Source: Prevotellaceae bacterium
GTDB taxonomy: Bacteria > Bacteroidota > Bacteroidia > Bacteroidales > UBA932
NCBI GenBank assembly: GCA_031290755.1
Contig: JAITMY010000056.1
Coordinates: 1-9,787 of the forward strand
Reading direction: 5' to 3'
Length of the DNA stretch: 9,787 bases
The notes under the pieces were generated by a model. It saw nothing but the letters and a program-made list of their open reading frames with translations. It had not been told where the DNA came from and ran no database searches. The stretch's first letter is position 1, and the number at the start of each line of letters is the position of its first letter. Both the position numbers and the translations under genes were made by a program. Shown here piece by piece: positions 1 through 6,688 of this stretch.

Positions 1-2726
1 CCTCGATGATGCCCATCATGTTCCTCTCGGTTACGGCAAAGGAGAACTACGACGGCATCTACGAGCTGCTCGACGAGAAGATGGCGAACCCGCTGAACCG
101 CATCGACGGCGTAGGCTCGGTAACCATCGGCGGTGCGCCCACGCGCGAGGTGCAGGTGAACGTTGACCCGCAAAAAATGGAGGCCTACCGCCTCACCATT
201 GAGCAAATCGGGCAAATCATTGCGGCGGAAAACCGCAACATCCCCGCGGGCGCTATGGACATCGGCTCGGAGCGCATGTCGCTGCGCATCAACGCTGAGT
301 TTTCGCAGAGCCAGCAGCTCAAAAACGTAGTGGTGGCCAACATCGGCGGCAAGGAAATCAAGATAAGCGACATCGCCACCGTGCGCGACACCATCAAGAA
401 AATGACGGTGGAGAACACCGCCAACGGCCAAAAGGCGGTGCGCGTTCTGGTGCAGAAGCAGAGCGGCGCCAACTCGGTTGCCATCTGCGAGGCGGTGCGC
501 AAAATGCTGCCCGAAATACAAAAAACAATGCCCAAGGACGTGCAGGTGCAGGTATTCTTCGACACCTCGGAGTACATCACCGACAGCATCAACTCGCTCA
601 CCGAAACGGTGATGTACGCCTTCCTGTTCGTGATACTCGTGGTGCTGATATTTCTGGGGCGCTGGCGGGCTACCATCATCATCTGCCTCACCATTCCGCT
701 CTCGCTGCTCACGAGCTTCATCTACCTGATGATTGCGGGCGGCACGCTCAACGTCATCTCGCTTAGCTCGCTCGCCATCGCCATCGGCATGGTGGTGGAC
801 GACGCCATCGTGGTGCTCGAAAACATCACCAAGCACCTCGAGCGCAAGGCGCGGCCCAACGACGCCGCCGTGTACGGCACCAACGAGGTGTGGATGTCGG
901 TTATCGGCGCCACGCTCACCATCATCGCCGTGTTCCTCCCCCTCACTATGGTGGGCGGCATTGCCGGCATCATGTTCAAGCAGCTGGGGTGGATTGTTAC
1001 CATCGTCATCACCACCTCGGTGGTGGCCGCCGTAACCATTACCCCCATGCTCTCGGCGCGGATGCTGCGCTTCAGGGCAGAGCACACCTACAAGGGCATA
1101 GGCCTCGTCTATAAGCCCATTGACGCCGCCCTATCGTGGCTCGACCGCGCCTACGCGCGGCTGCTGGGCTGGGCCGTGCGCCACAAAACAATGGTCATCG
1201 TGAGCGCCCTGCTCATCTTCGTGGCCAGCATCTTCCTATTTTCGCAGGTGCCCACGGACTTCATGCCGGAGTCCGACGACGGGCGCGTGGAGATGAAGGT
1301 AGAGTTCCCTGTGAACTACAACTTGGACGAGACCACCGCGCTGGCGCACCGCATCGAAAAGGTATTCGTGGACAGCATCCCCGAAATAAAGTACCTGTCC
1401 GTAAACTCCGGCGCCTCCGACGAGGGCGGGTTCGCCGCGCTGATGGGCAACTCCGGCATGAACCAAGTTGCGTTCAGCCTAACGCTGACTAAGGCCACCG
1501 AGCGCCAGCGCTCCAAGCAGGAGGTGAGCGACGTGATGCGCCGCATCCTCGACCGCGTGCCGGAAATAGAAAAGTACGGCGCCAGCGGCGGCATGGGCAA
1601 CATGATGGGCGGCGGCAGCACGGTGGAGGTAAAAATCTTCGGCTACAACTTTGAGCAAACCAACGCGGTGGCCAACGAGCTGCTGGCAAAAATGAAGACC
1701 ATCCCCGGCGCCCGCGACGTTGCCTCAAGCCGCGAGAAGATGAAGGTGGAGATGGTGGTGGACTTCGACCGCGAGAAGCTGGCCAAGTTCGGCTCCAACA
1801 CCGCCACGGCGGCCACCTACGTGCGCAACCGCATCAACGGGCTTACGGCCTCGCTCTACCGCGAAGACGGCGACGAGTACGACATCATCGTGCGCTACGA
1901 CGAAAGCTTCCGCACCTCCGTGGCCGACGTGCAGAACATCCTGCTCTACAACAGCGCCGGGCAGGCCATCCGCCTCAACGAGGTGGCCACCGTGGTAGAA
2001 CGCTTCACCCCGCCCATCATCGAGCGCGAAGACCGCCAGCGCGTCGTTACCGTCTCCGCCGCCCTCGCCCCCGGCGCCGCGCTGGGGGAGGTGGCCGCCG
2101 AGGCCAAGGAGAAAATCGCCGAGCTTACCGTCCCCGCTGGCGTGGCCATCGCCATGTCCGGCTCGGTGGAAGACCAGCAGGAGTCGTTCATGGACCTGCT
2201 CACCCTCATGGCGCTCATCATCCTGCTCGTGTACATCGTCATGGCCGCGCAGTTCGAGTCCCTCGGCCTGCCGCTCATCATCATGGTCAGCATCCTGTTC
2301 GCCTTCACCGGCGTGTTCCTCGCGCTGTGGATAACGAACACCTCGCTGAGCATGATTGCCCTCATCGGCGCCATCATGCTCGTGGGCATCGTGGTCAAAA
2401 ACGGCATCGTGATAGTCGATTTCACCAACCTGCAACGCGAGCGCGGCGTGGGGCTGAAGGACTCCGTCATCTCCGCGGGCAAGTCGCGCCTGCGCCCCGT
2501 GCTGATGACCACGCTCACCACCGTGCTCGGCATGATACCCCTTGCGGTGGGCAGCGGCGAAGGCTCGGAGATGTGGAAGCCAATGGGCGTGGCCATCATC
2601 GGCGGCCTCTCCTTCTCCACCGTCCTCACCCTGCTCGTGGTGCCCACCATGTACGCCGCCTTCAACTTCGGGCGCGGCAAAAAAGTGCGCAAGGCCAACC
2701 GCGTAGAGGCAACCGTCGAAAGCTAA
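1..2726 (+). CDS. RND-family efflux pump inner-membrane permease (AcrB/HAE type), 5'-truncated by the window edge
   Basis: Proton-driven inner-membrane pump subunit of a tripartite efflux system, working with a periplasmic adaptor and an outer-membrane channel that are not in the window. The reading frame is open to the left edge, so the in-frame ATG at 6 is internal. About 906 residues are visible against roughly 1030-1060 for the family, so about 130-140 N-terminal residues, including TM1, are missing. Numbering from that ATG: first porter region to about 195; TM2 at about 203-219; the proton-relay pair D265/D266 in GMVVDDAIVVLENI; TM7 at about 393-413; second porter region to about 735; TM8 at about 734-755; the relay lysine K798 in GIVVKNGIVIVDF; last TM at about 860-885. 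The DD...K triad and the KNG motif favour the hydrophobe/amphiphile class (AcrB-like) over the heavy-metal class (CusA-like). A Gly/Met-rich loop lies at 525-538. The gene ends with TAA immediately followed by TAG. A small PII-like gene follows 27 bases later. The family is certain; the substrate cannot be told. Confidence 0.95.
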   Translation, partial: SMMPIMFLSVTAKENYDGIYELLDEKMANPLNRIDGVGSVTIGGAPTREVQVNVDPQKMEAYRLTIEQIGQIIAAENRNIPAGAMDIGSERMSLRINAEFSQSQQLKNVVVANIGGKEIKISDIATVRDTIKKMTVENTANGQKAVRVLVQKQSGANSVAICEAVRKMLPEIQKTMPKDVQVQVFFDTSEYITDSINSLTETVMYAFLFVILVVLIFLGRWRATIIICLTIPLSLLTSFIYLMIAGGTLNVISLSSLAIAIGMVVDDAIVVLENITKHLERKARPNDAAVYGTNEVWMSVIGATLTIIAVFLPLTMVGGIAGIMFKQLGWIVTIVITTSVVAAVTITPMLSARMLRFRAEHTYKGIGLVYKPIDAALSWLDRAYARLLGWAVRHKTMVIVSALLIFVASIFLFSQVPTDFMPESDDGRVEMKVEFPVNYNLDETTALAHRIEKVFVDSIPEIKYLSVNSGASDEGGFAALMGNSGMNQVAFSLTLTKATERQRSKQEVSDVMRRILDRVPEIEKYGASGGMGNMMGGGSTVEVKIFGYNFEQTNAVANELLAKMKTIPGARDVASSREKMKVEMVVDFDREKLAKFGSNTATAATYVRNRINGLTASLYREDGDEYDIIVRYDESFRTSVADVQNILLYNSAGQAIRLNEVATVVERFTPPIIEREDRQRVVTVSAALAPGAALGEVAAEAKEKIAELTVPAGVAIAMSGSVEDQQESFMDLLTLMALIILLVYIVMAAQFESLGLPLIIMVSILFAFTGVFLALWITNTSLSMIALIGAIMLVGIVVKNGIVIVDFTNLQRERGVGLKDSVISAGKSRLRPVLMTTLTTVLGMIPLAVGSGEGSEMWKPMGVAIIGGLSFSTVLTLLVVPTMYAAFNFGRGKKVRKANRVEATVES

Positions 2727-2753
2727 TAGCAACCCTAACACCCCAATACACCT

Positions 2754-3047
2754 ATGAAAGCAGTATTCATCTCCTACGGGCAGTCGCTCACCCAGCCGGT
2801 GGAGCACTTATTAGACAAACTCCACCTCCGCGGCTTCACCCGCTGGGCGGAGACCGAAGGCCGCGGCAGCGCCACCGGCGAGCCGCACTACGGCACCCAC
2901 GCATGGCCGTCCAAAAACGGCTCGCTCATCACCTTTGTCAGCCCCCACGAGGCCGAGCTACTAATGGCCGGCCTGCGCAACATCAACGAGCAGGCCGACG
3001 AGCAGGGGCTGAACGCCTTTGCGTGGAGCATTGAGGATAAGCTGTAG
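2754..3047 (+). CDS. Small PII-like (GlnB-superfamily-like) protein linked to the RND pump
   Basis: Protein of 97 residues, with no signal peptide or membrane segment, so cytoplasmic. It resembles short PII-like proteins that I recall being encoded directly after RND efflux operons in Bacteroidales. Visible hallmarks are an N-terminal beta strand (MKAVFISYGQSL), a helix containing VEHLLDKLHL, the strand RGFTRWAE (residues 26-33), then a Gly-rich loop EGRGSATGEP (35-44) in the position of a T-loop and the conserved-looking GTHAWPS (47-53) followed by the strand SLITFV. Known PII proteins are trimeric ferredoxin-fold sensors that bind nucleotides or small effectors and control transporters or enzymes. 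By inference this one may sense a ligand and modulate the upstream pump. It starts 27 bases after the pump stop, with no Shine-Dalgarno sequence and no visible promoter, so it is probably in the same operon. The family assignment comes from pattern recognition and the ligand is unknown. Confidence 0.72.
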   Translation: MKAVFISYGQSLTQPVEHLLDKLHLRGFTRWAETEGRGSATGEPHYGTHAWPSKNGSLITFVSPHEAELLMAGLRNINEQADEQGLNAFAWSIEDKL

Positions 3048-3064
3048 GGGGGCAGAGGGCTGTC

Positions 3065-3102
3065 GGCTCATTTGGCGGAGGGGTGCTGTTGGCAGCAGCA
3101 CC
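3065..3102. repeat. Degraded direct copy of the glycosidase/methyltransferase junction (left copy)
   Basis: The 18 bases at 3065-3082 (ggctcatttggcggaggg) are identical to 7312-7329, in the same orientation. The 12 bases at 3091-3102 (ggcagcagcacc) are identical to 7349-7360. The distance between the two blocks is 11 bases shorter here, so the pair reads as one homologous stretch with an internal deletion. On the minus strand the copy retains the glycosidase stop context (TCC GCC AAA TGA) and the overlapping ATG AGC C of the methyltransferase. Similarity fades just past that point. The copy lies in the gap between two convergent genes. Confidence 0.7.
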
Positions 3103-3108
3103 TCTCCG
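3076..3108. terminator. Strong hairpin between convergent genes, possible terminator
   Basis: The arms at 3076-3088 (CGGAGGGGTGCTG) and 3096-3108 (CAGCACCTCTCCG) pair over 13 positions with a single G-T wobble, leaving a 7-base loop. It sits 28 bases after the PII-like stop and 13 bases beyond the AAA gene stop, where a shared terminator for converging transcripts is expected. Neither side has an immediate run of T; the nearest on the + strand is TTTTT at about 3131-3135. Intrinsic termination is therefore likely but not certain. The hairpin overlaps the degraded repeat copy. Confidence 0.55.
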
Positions 3109-3121
3109 TGTTGGGCATAGC

Positions 3122-4450
3122 TCATTCTCCTTTTTCAATGTTCTGCAATAGCCAATCCGACACATTTATTTTTCGTATTCCATCATAAACGGGATTAAAA
3201 TCAATGTCGGTCGTGAGCAAATATTTGGGGTTGGAGTCTCGAACAGCCTTCAACGGTCGCAGCTCGCGTTCGAGAGTTTCCTTACTTGTGGTTGAAAATG
3301 CTACCTGAAAATAGGCAGTATATCCATTGCTGTCAACGGTTACAAAATCTATCTCGTAATCGTTCCATTTTCCAATATATACCTCACTGTATCTACGGCG
3401 AAGTTCAAGATAAACAGCATTTTCGAGCGAGTGTCCTATATCTGCGCTTTTCCCTTTCGCAAGCCGCACGTTTCTAAAGCCCGTATCAGACAAATAATAT
3501 TTGTCAAAAGTGCGCAATAGGTTTTTACCCTTCAAGTCGTAGCGAGGAACTTTGTAGAACAAAAATGACGAGGCAAGATAATCAAGATATTGGCTTACTG
3601 TTTTATTATCAACAGGGGTGTTTTCTGATTTGAATGTATTTGAAATTGAATTAGGCGAAACCATCGAGCCAATACTATCCATTAGGAAATCCACCACTTT
3701 TTGAAAAGCAGGTTTGGAATAAATCTCGTGCCGTCCGAAAATGTCTTTTTCTATAATCGTATTCAATACCGACTTCACAAAACTCTTGCTGCGTTCGTTT
3801 TTCCCAAGCTCCACGGCATAAGGGAAACCGCCATAATAAAGATAATCAAACAGTTTTTCTCCTTTACTCATTGCAGGTGTGAGTATTCCCTGTTCGCCTA
3901 AATTCCCAAAACTTTCCTTTTTCAGAAATTTTAGGAATTCATCAGGATTTTCTTGTACATCAACATGCGCCAAAGTTTCTGTTTTTGGTACGTTCATATA
4001 CTCGGCAAAAGAAAATGGCAACATTTCTGTTGTTATATATCTTCCTGTGAGTAAAGTCGCCAGCTCTCCCGAAAGCAGGTAGGCATTTGAGCCGGTGATA
4101 TACACATCGCAATTTTTCTTGATAAACAAGCTGTCCACCAATCGTTGGAAATCTTGTACATTCTGCACTTCATCAAGAAAAATATAATTCATCTTGTCGG
4201 GAACAAGGCGGTTTTTTATGTGTGTATGAATTTGAAAAATATCGCCAATAGCAAGGGTGTCCAAATCCTCAAAATTCAGGAATTGGATTTGTGTCTGCTC
4301 AACACCTGTTTTTAGCAATTCGGCAGCGAACATTTGCAGCAGTGTGGACTTCCCGCACCGGCGCACTCCCGTAATGACCTTGATAATGTTTTGGTTCTTC
4401 AGGTTTCTGAGCATCTGCATGTATTGCTTGCGCTCAATTAAATTTTCCAT
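3122..4450 (-). CDS. AAA+ ATPase with C-terminal DUF4143 region
   Basis: Protein of 442 residues, the usual size for the AAA_14/DUF4143 family. Visible motifs are the Walker A GVRRCGKST (residues 28-36, K34), the Walker B strand YIFLDEVQNV (D93/E94), the sensor-like ITGSNAYLL (from 118), and a conserved arginine in LLTGRY (R137). The C-terminal part contains ENAVYLELRRR, EIDFVTV and then YFQVAFS. This pattern resembles the PD-(D/E)XK-like fold reported for such proteins, but the expected E-x-K is replaced by Q-V-A, so nuclease activity is doubtful. No signal peptide or membrane segment is seen. Start choice: the ATG at 4450 matches the common MxxLIERK-type opening; a TTG six codons upstream is possible but less likely. 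No Shine-Dalgarno sequence is present. Counted lines give 33-42% GC, far below the flanking genes, which suggests horizontal acquisition. The family is widespread and mostly of unknown function; links to mobile or defence loci are conjecture here. Confidence 0.9.
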   Translation of the reverse strand: MENLIERKQYMQMLRNLKNQNIIKVITGVRRCGKSTLLQMFAAELLKTGVEQTQIQFLNFEDLDTLAIGDIFQIHTHIKNRLVPDKMNYIFLDEVQNVQDFQRLVDSLFIKKNCDVYITGSNAYLLSGELATLLTGRYITTEMLPFSFAEYMNVPKTETLAHVDVQENPDEFLKFLKKESFGNLGEQGILTPAMSKGEKLFDYLYYGGFPYAVELGKNERSKSFVKSVLNTIIEKDIFGRHEIYSKPAFQKVVDFLMDSIGSMVSPNSISNTFKSENTPVDNKTVSQYLDYLASSFLFYKVPRYDLKGKNLLRTFDKYYLSDTGFRNVRLAKGKSADIGHSLENAVYLELRRRYSEVYIGKWNDYEIDFVTVDSNGYTAYFQVAFSTTSKETLERELRPLKAVRDSNPKYLLTTDIDFNPVYDGIRKINVSDWLLQNIEKGE

Positions 4451-4521
4451 GTTTTGAGGGTCGAGCAAGTTGTTGTTGTATTGGTCTATCTTGTTTTATT
4501 TTTTCTTTCAATTATTTTCTG

Positions 4522-4529
4522 CAAAAATA
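4522..4529 (-). promoter_or_regulatory. Possible -7 promoter element for the AAA ATPase gene
   Basis: On the minus strand TATTTTTG matches the Bacteroidetes -7 consensus TAnnTTTG. It lies about 72 bases upstream of the chosen AAA start, in a 91-base AT-rich gap. No TTTG is seen 19-20 bases further upstream, where the end of the acyltransferase gene lies, so the promoter is only half supported. The rest of the gap (4451-4541) shows no other clear signal. Confidence 0.35.
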
Positions 4530-4541
4530 ATACTTTTTTCT

Positions 4542-5657
4542 TTACCTCACCCACCTCCTGCCCAGCCACCTCCTCACCGGTTCGTCATACAGCTTCAGGC
4601 TGGCGTAGGCGAGGGCAACGCTCGCCGCGAGCGTAAGCAGCGCCACCGGCCACGCGGCGGCCAGCGCGATGTTGGCGTCGGCCACCCAGCCCGTGTAAAC
4701 GTAGATGAGCGGGTAGTGCGTGATGTAGAGGGGGTAAGAGATGCCGCCCAGCAGCTTGCAGAGCCGCGAAGAATATTTACCCCTGACCTCGCCGCTGGCG
4801 CCCAAGTAAACGATGAGCGGGAACATCAGCGTGATGGCCAGCGCGTCGTACAGCCCGTTGGCCCATAGGCGCTCGCTGCCGCCCACGCGCGGCATGGCGA
4901 GCAGCGCCACTATCAGCAGGCTGCACCACCCAAAGGCGTTGCGCACTCTGCCCGGCTGCGCAACGCGCGACAAGAGCAGGCCGGCAAAAAATGGGTACAT
5001 CAGCCGCGTAAGGCCAATGCGCAGCTGCGCCGGCGCCAGCGACCAGCCGCCTACGATGTCGCCCTGCGGGCTGGTTACCGCCAGGTGCACCAGCGCGGCG
5101 CCTGCCACGGCCACCAGCACCGCCAGCGCTGTTTTGGAAAATTTCCGAACCACCACGGCGTACAAAATATTGGCGAAGTACTCAAAGAACAGCGTCCACG
5201 CCGGGCCGTCCAGCGGGTGCATTTCGTCCCAGCCCCGAATGTCCATTGCCGGGGGCACGGGCAGCAGCGTCATCCCGATGAGCATAATGCCCAGCATCTG
5301 CCATAGCGGAACGCCGTGTATGGTCGGCCACAGCGCCGAGTCCTGAAGGTAGAAGCACGCCGCGCCCACCGCCATGCCCACCACAATCATCGGGTGCAGC
5401 CTCGCGAGGCGGCGCTTGCAGAAGTCGCCCACGCTCATTTTGCCCCAGCGGTCGTCGTAGGCGTAGCCGATGACGAAGCCCGACAGCACAAAAAAGAAAT
5501 CCACCGCTAAGTAGCCGTGGTTAATGAGCTGGTCTAAGTGCCCCGTGGCGTGGGCTTCGCAGAGGTGAAAGGCCACCACCACGATGGCGGCCACGCCCCG
5601 CAGCCCGTCCAGAATGGGGTAGTGCGGCTTGGTGGTTAGTATGGTTTTGTTCATCAT
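4542..5657 (-). CDS. Membrane acyltransferase, acyltransferase-3 (OafA-like) family
   Basis: Integral membrane O-acyltransferase of 371 residues, the usual length for the membrane domain alone, with no fused SGNH domain. Such proteins transfer acetyl or other acyl groups from the cytoplasmic side to surface sugars, peptidoglycan or small molecules. The signature is present: ILDGLRGVAAIVVVAFHL with R20 and H31, then YLAVDFFFVLSGFVIGYAY, followed by about ten hydrophobic segments to the Arg-rich C-terminus (EPVRRWLGRRWVR). The frame is open to 5729, but GGAGG at 5663-5667 lies 5 bases before the ATG at 5657 and 8 before the adjacent ATG at 5654, so one of these is the start. Starting at 5657 removes a 52-base overlap with the upstream gene and leaves a 20-base gap. 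The tight spacing suggests co-transcription with the DUF3990 gene. GC is high, unlike both neighbours. The substrate cannot be told. Confidence 0.92.
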   Translation of the reverse strand: MMNKTILTTKPHYPILDGLRGVAAIVVVAFHLCEAHATGHLDQLINHGYLAVDFFFVLSGFVIGYAYDDRWGKMSVGDFCKRRLARLHPMIVVGMAVGAACFYLQDSALWPTIHGVPLWQMLGIMLIGMTLLPVPPAMDIRGWDEMHPLDGPAWTLFFEYFANILYAVVVRKFSKTALAVLVAVAGAALVHLAVTSPQGDIVGGWSLAPAQLRIGLTRLMYPFFAGLLLSRVAQPGRVRNAFGWCSLLIVALLAMPRVGGSERLWANGLYDALAITLMFPLIVYLGASGEVRGKYSSRLCKLLGGISYPLYITHYPLIYVYTGWVADANIALAAAWPVALLTLAASVALAYASLKLYDEPVRRWLGRRWVR

Positions 5658-5660
5658 GTT

Positions 5661-5667
5661 ATCCTCC
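5661..5667 (-). promoter_or_regulatory. Strong ribosome binding site of the acyltransferase gene
   Basis: The minus strand reads GGAGGAT with GGAGG 5 bases before ATG 5657 and 8 before ATG 5654. It decides the start against the longer open frame to 5729. Strong Shine-Dalgarno sites are rare in this window; the RND-linked, AAA and methyltransferase genes show none. Confidence 0.75.
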
Positions 5668-5677
5668 ACTATGTTTT

Positions 5678-6364
5678 TTATCCTTTTAGCGCTAATTCTT
5701 GCAGCAAGAGTTTTAGTATTTCCGTCCACGGCTTTTGGTAGAAGCCTGTACTTTCGTCAATCAGGCGCTGGTAGGTCTGCGAATCAAAGTAGGCATCCAC
5801 GGCTTTACTTTCGGTCATGTAGCAGTCGGCCACGAGGTGCTGCGTAATAGCTTCGTCAATGTTAAGCATGCTCAGCTCCGATTTTTTATCTATCCATTCC
5901 AGCATTTGCAAAGATTTGACGGTGCAAAAGGCTATTTGATGTGAAGGGTGATGCTTGAATTTGAGTTCTTCGAGAAATTGCAACTTGGGTAAATCGCCCT
6001 TTACATAGAGATGAATCCGTTGCGCCACATCGTCATTAGCCACGGGGCCTTCCACAATGTCATAATCATGGGCAGGAATTGGCGAGCGGGGGTTGCGGTT
6101 CAGCACCACAAAATCCAGCCACTCCTCGCTGTACCCGTCAAATCGAAGTACTTTAAGCCCGTAGTGCTCAAAGGCGTTTTCGTAGAATGTATATTCGGTT
6201 ACATGGCCTTCCGAATCGTACTTGTCGCCCTTTCTTTCGGCCCAGTATTCGGCTTGCTCGCGCAGGTTGGTAACGTAAAATGATCGCCCAAAATCTCTGT
6301 TGGGCTGGCATTTCGACAGGTCTATCTTATCGATTTCCGTATAGCTGCCGTGATATACCTTCAT
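5678..6364 (-). CDS. DUF3990 domain protein, ADP-ribosyltransferase-like, probable toxin-like partner
   Basis: Protein of 228 residues that opens with MKVYHGSYTEIDKIDLSKC and continues DFGRSFYVTNLREQAEYWAER (24-44). This is the typical DUF3990 pattern: a YHGS motif, then D-F-G-x-x-F-Y, then Q-A-x-x-W-A. Members are thought to have an ADP-ribosyltransferase-like fold, with H5 in the usual place of the first catalytic residue. FDGYSEEWLDFVVLNR is a further conserved-looking segment. The last ~75 residues form a predicted helical extension (from about KSLQMLEWIDKK, including YMTESKAVDAYF and STGFYQK) that I cannot assign. Start choice: the ATG at 6364 overlaps the DUF3791 stop as ATGA and has GGAGGG 5 bases upstream, whereas the longer frame to 6445 would overlap the upstream gene by 85 bases. 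Coupling to DUF3791 suggests a two-gene toxin-antitoxin-like module, but toxicity is inferred, not shown. A counted line gives 43% GC. Confidence 0.85.
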   Translation of the reverse strand: MKVYHGSYTEIDKIDLSKCQPNRDFGRSFYVTNLREQAEYWAERKGDKYDSEGHVTEYTFYENAFEHYGLKVLRFDGYSEEWLDFVVLNRNPRSPIPAHDYDIVEGPVANDDVAQRIHLYVKGDLPKLQFLEELKFKHHPSHQIAFCTVKSLQMLEWIDKKSELSMLNIDEAITQHLVADCYMTESKAVDAYFDSQTYQRLIDESTGFYQKPWTEILKLLLQELALKG

Positions 6365-6597
6365 CGCAGCCCTCCGTTTTTGTAGCACACCTCGTACAAA
6401 TCCCTCACCGCCCAAAACGGATTGTCGGTGTGTAGCGCCCACCAATGCTTGAAAAGAAAGTCCAGCCCGCCGTACTTTTTCAAGTACCGGTAGGCCTCCT
6501 GCCGGTTCATTTTGTAGGCGCGGGCAAACTGCGGAATAATGAACGTAACGAAGCTGATTTTATCGCTTGTGTCCTTATTTAATGTCTTTGTTTCCAT
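6361..6597 (-). CDS. DUF3791 domain protein, probable partner of the DUF3990 protein
   Basis: Small protein of 78 residues without signal or membrane segments. After a polar start, FVTFIIPQFARAYKMNRQEAY leads into YLKKYGGLDFLFKHWWALHT. The helical F-x-x-x-x-I...YK-M...A...YL-KYGG-LDFL...LHT pattern is that of DUF3791, a short domain regularly found next to DUF3990. It is the first gene downstream of a good promoter and overlaps DUF3990 by ATGA, so the two are translated together. Gene order (small protein first, enzyme-like protein second) is that of many toxin-antitoxin operons, which makes an antitoxin or chaperone role plausible. There is no recognisable DNA-binding domain, so autoregulation is not evident. 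The start at 6597 is the only sensible ATG; upstream there is only a weak GTAAAG-like site. Confidence 0.82.
   Translation of the reverse strand: METKTLNKDTSDKISFVTFIIPQFARAYKMNRQEAYRYLKKYGGLDFLFKHWWALHTDNPFWAVRDLYEVCYKNGGLR
6370..6375 (-). promoter_or_regulatory. Ribosome binding site of the DUF3990 gene inside DUF3791
   Basis: The minus strand reads GGAGGG followed by five bases and ATG 6364. It lies within the last codons of the DUF3791 gene and supports the short start for DUF3990, with translational coupling through the ATGA overlap. Confidence 0.7.
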
Positions 6598-6620
6598 GTT
6601 TTATTCTTTACTCAACGAGG

Positions 6621-6651
6621 CGAAAGTACATTTTTTTTGTGAGCGGGCAAA
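6621..6651 (-). promoter_or_regulatory. Bacteroidetes-type promoter for the DUF3791-DUF3990-acyltransferase operon
   Basis: On the minus strand TTTG (6651-6648) is followed after exactly 19 bases by TACTTTCG (6628-6621), a one-mismatch fit to the Bacteroidetes -33/-7 consensus TTTG-N19/20-TAnnTTTG. The spacer contains an A8 tract. The -7 element is about 23 bases from the DUF3791 ATG, giving a short leader. No other promoter is evident before the acyltransferase gene, so this one probably drives all three genes. Confidence 0.72.
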
Positions 6652-6669
6652 ATATTTTCCGATTTACAG

Positions 6670-6682
6670 CTGAGCGGCTCAG
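6670..6682. promoter_or_regulatory. Short palindrome CTGAGC-G-GCTCAG, possible operator or weak terminator
   Basis: A perfect inverted repeat with 6-base arms around one base, lying 6 bases beyond the methyltransferase stop and about 18 bases upstream of the -33 element of the next operon. As RNA it could form only a 5-bp stem with a 3-base loop and no U tract, so it is a weak terminator at best. As DNA it could be an operator. Function is unproven. Confidence 0.3.
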
Positions 6683-6688
6683 AAGTGG

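Noticed and set aside
1725..2807. Open frame of 360 codons on the minus strand under the RND gene
   Set aside because: Low-complexity H/G/D/E-rich translation without domain features, antisense to an unmistakable RND protein, and its start would lie beyond the stop of that gene.
3065..3102. Left repeat as a surviving coding gene end
   Set aside because: The 11-base deletion shifts the frame relative to the glycosidase, and no longer match to glycosidase or methyltransferase sequence continues on either side, so it is a remnant only.
2983..3165. Short minus-strand frame across the convergent gap
   Set aside because: It overlaps two real genes, has no family features, and covers the hairpin and repeat remnant in a frame different from that of the parent glycosidase.
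4451..4468. TTG start six codons upstream of the AAA ATPase ATG
   Set aside because: No Shine-Dalgarno site supports it, and the family usually opens a few residues before the IERK motif, which the ATG at 4450 provides.
5658..5729. Extended N-terminus for the acyltransferase starting at 5729
   Set aside because: It overlaps the DUF3990 gene, and the Shine-Dalgarno site at 5663-5667 points to 5657 or 5654.
6365..6445. Extended N-terminus for the DUF3990 protein starting at 6445
   Set aside because: It would overlap the DUF3791 gene by 85 bases and add residues unlike the family. The ATG at 6364 has a good Shine-Dalgarno site and an ATGA overlap.
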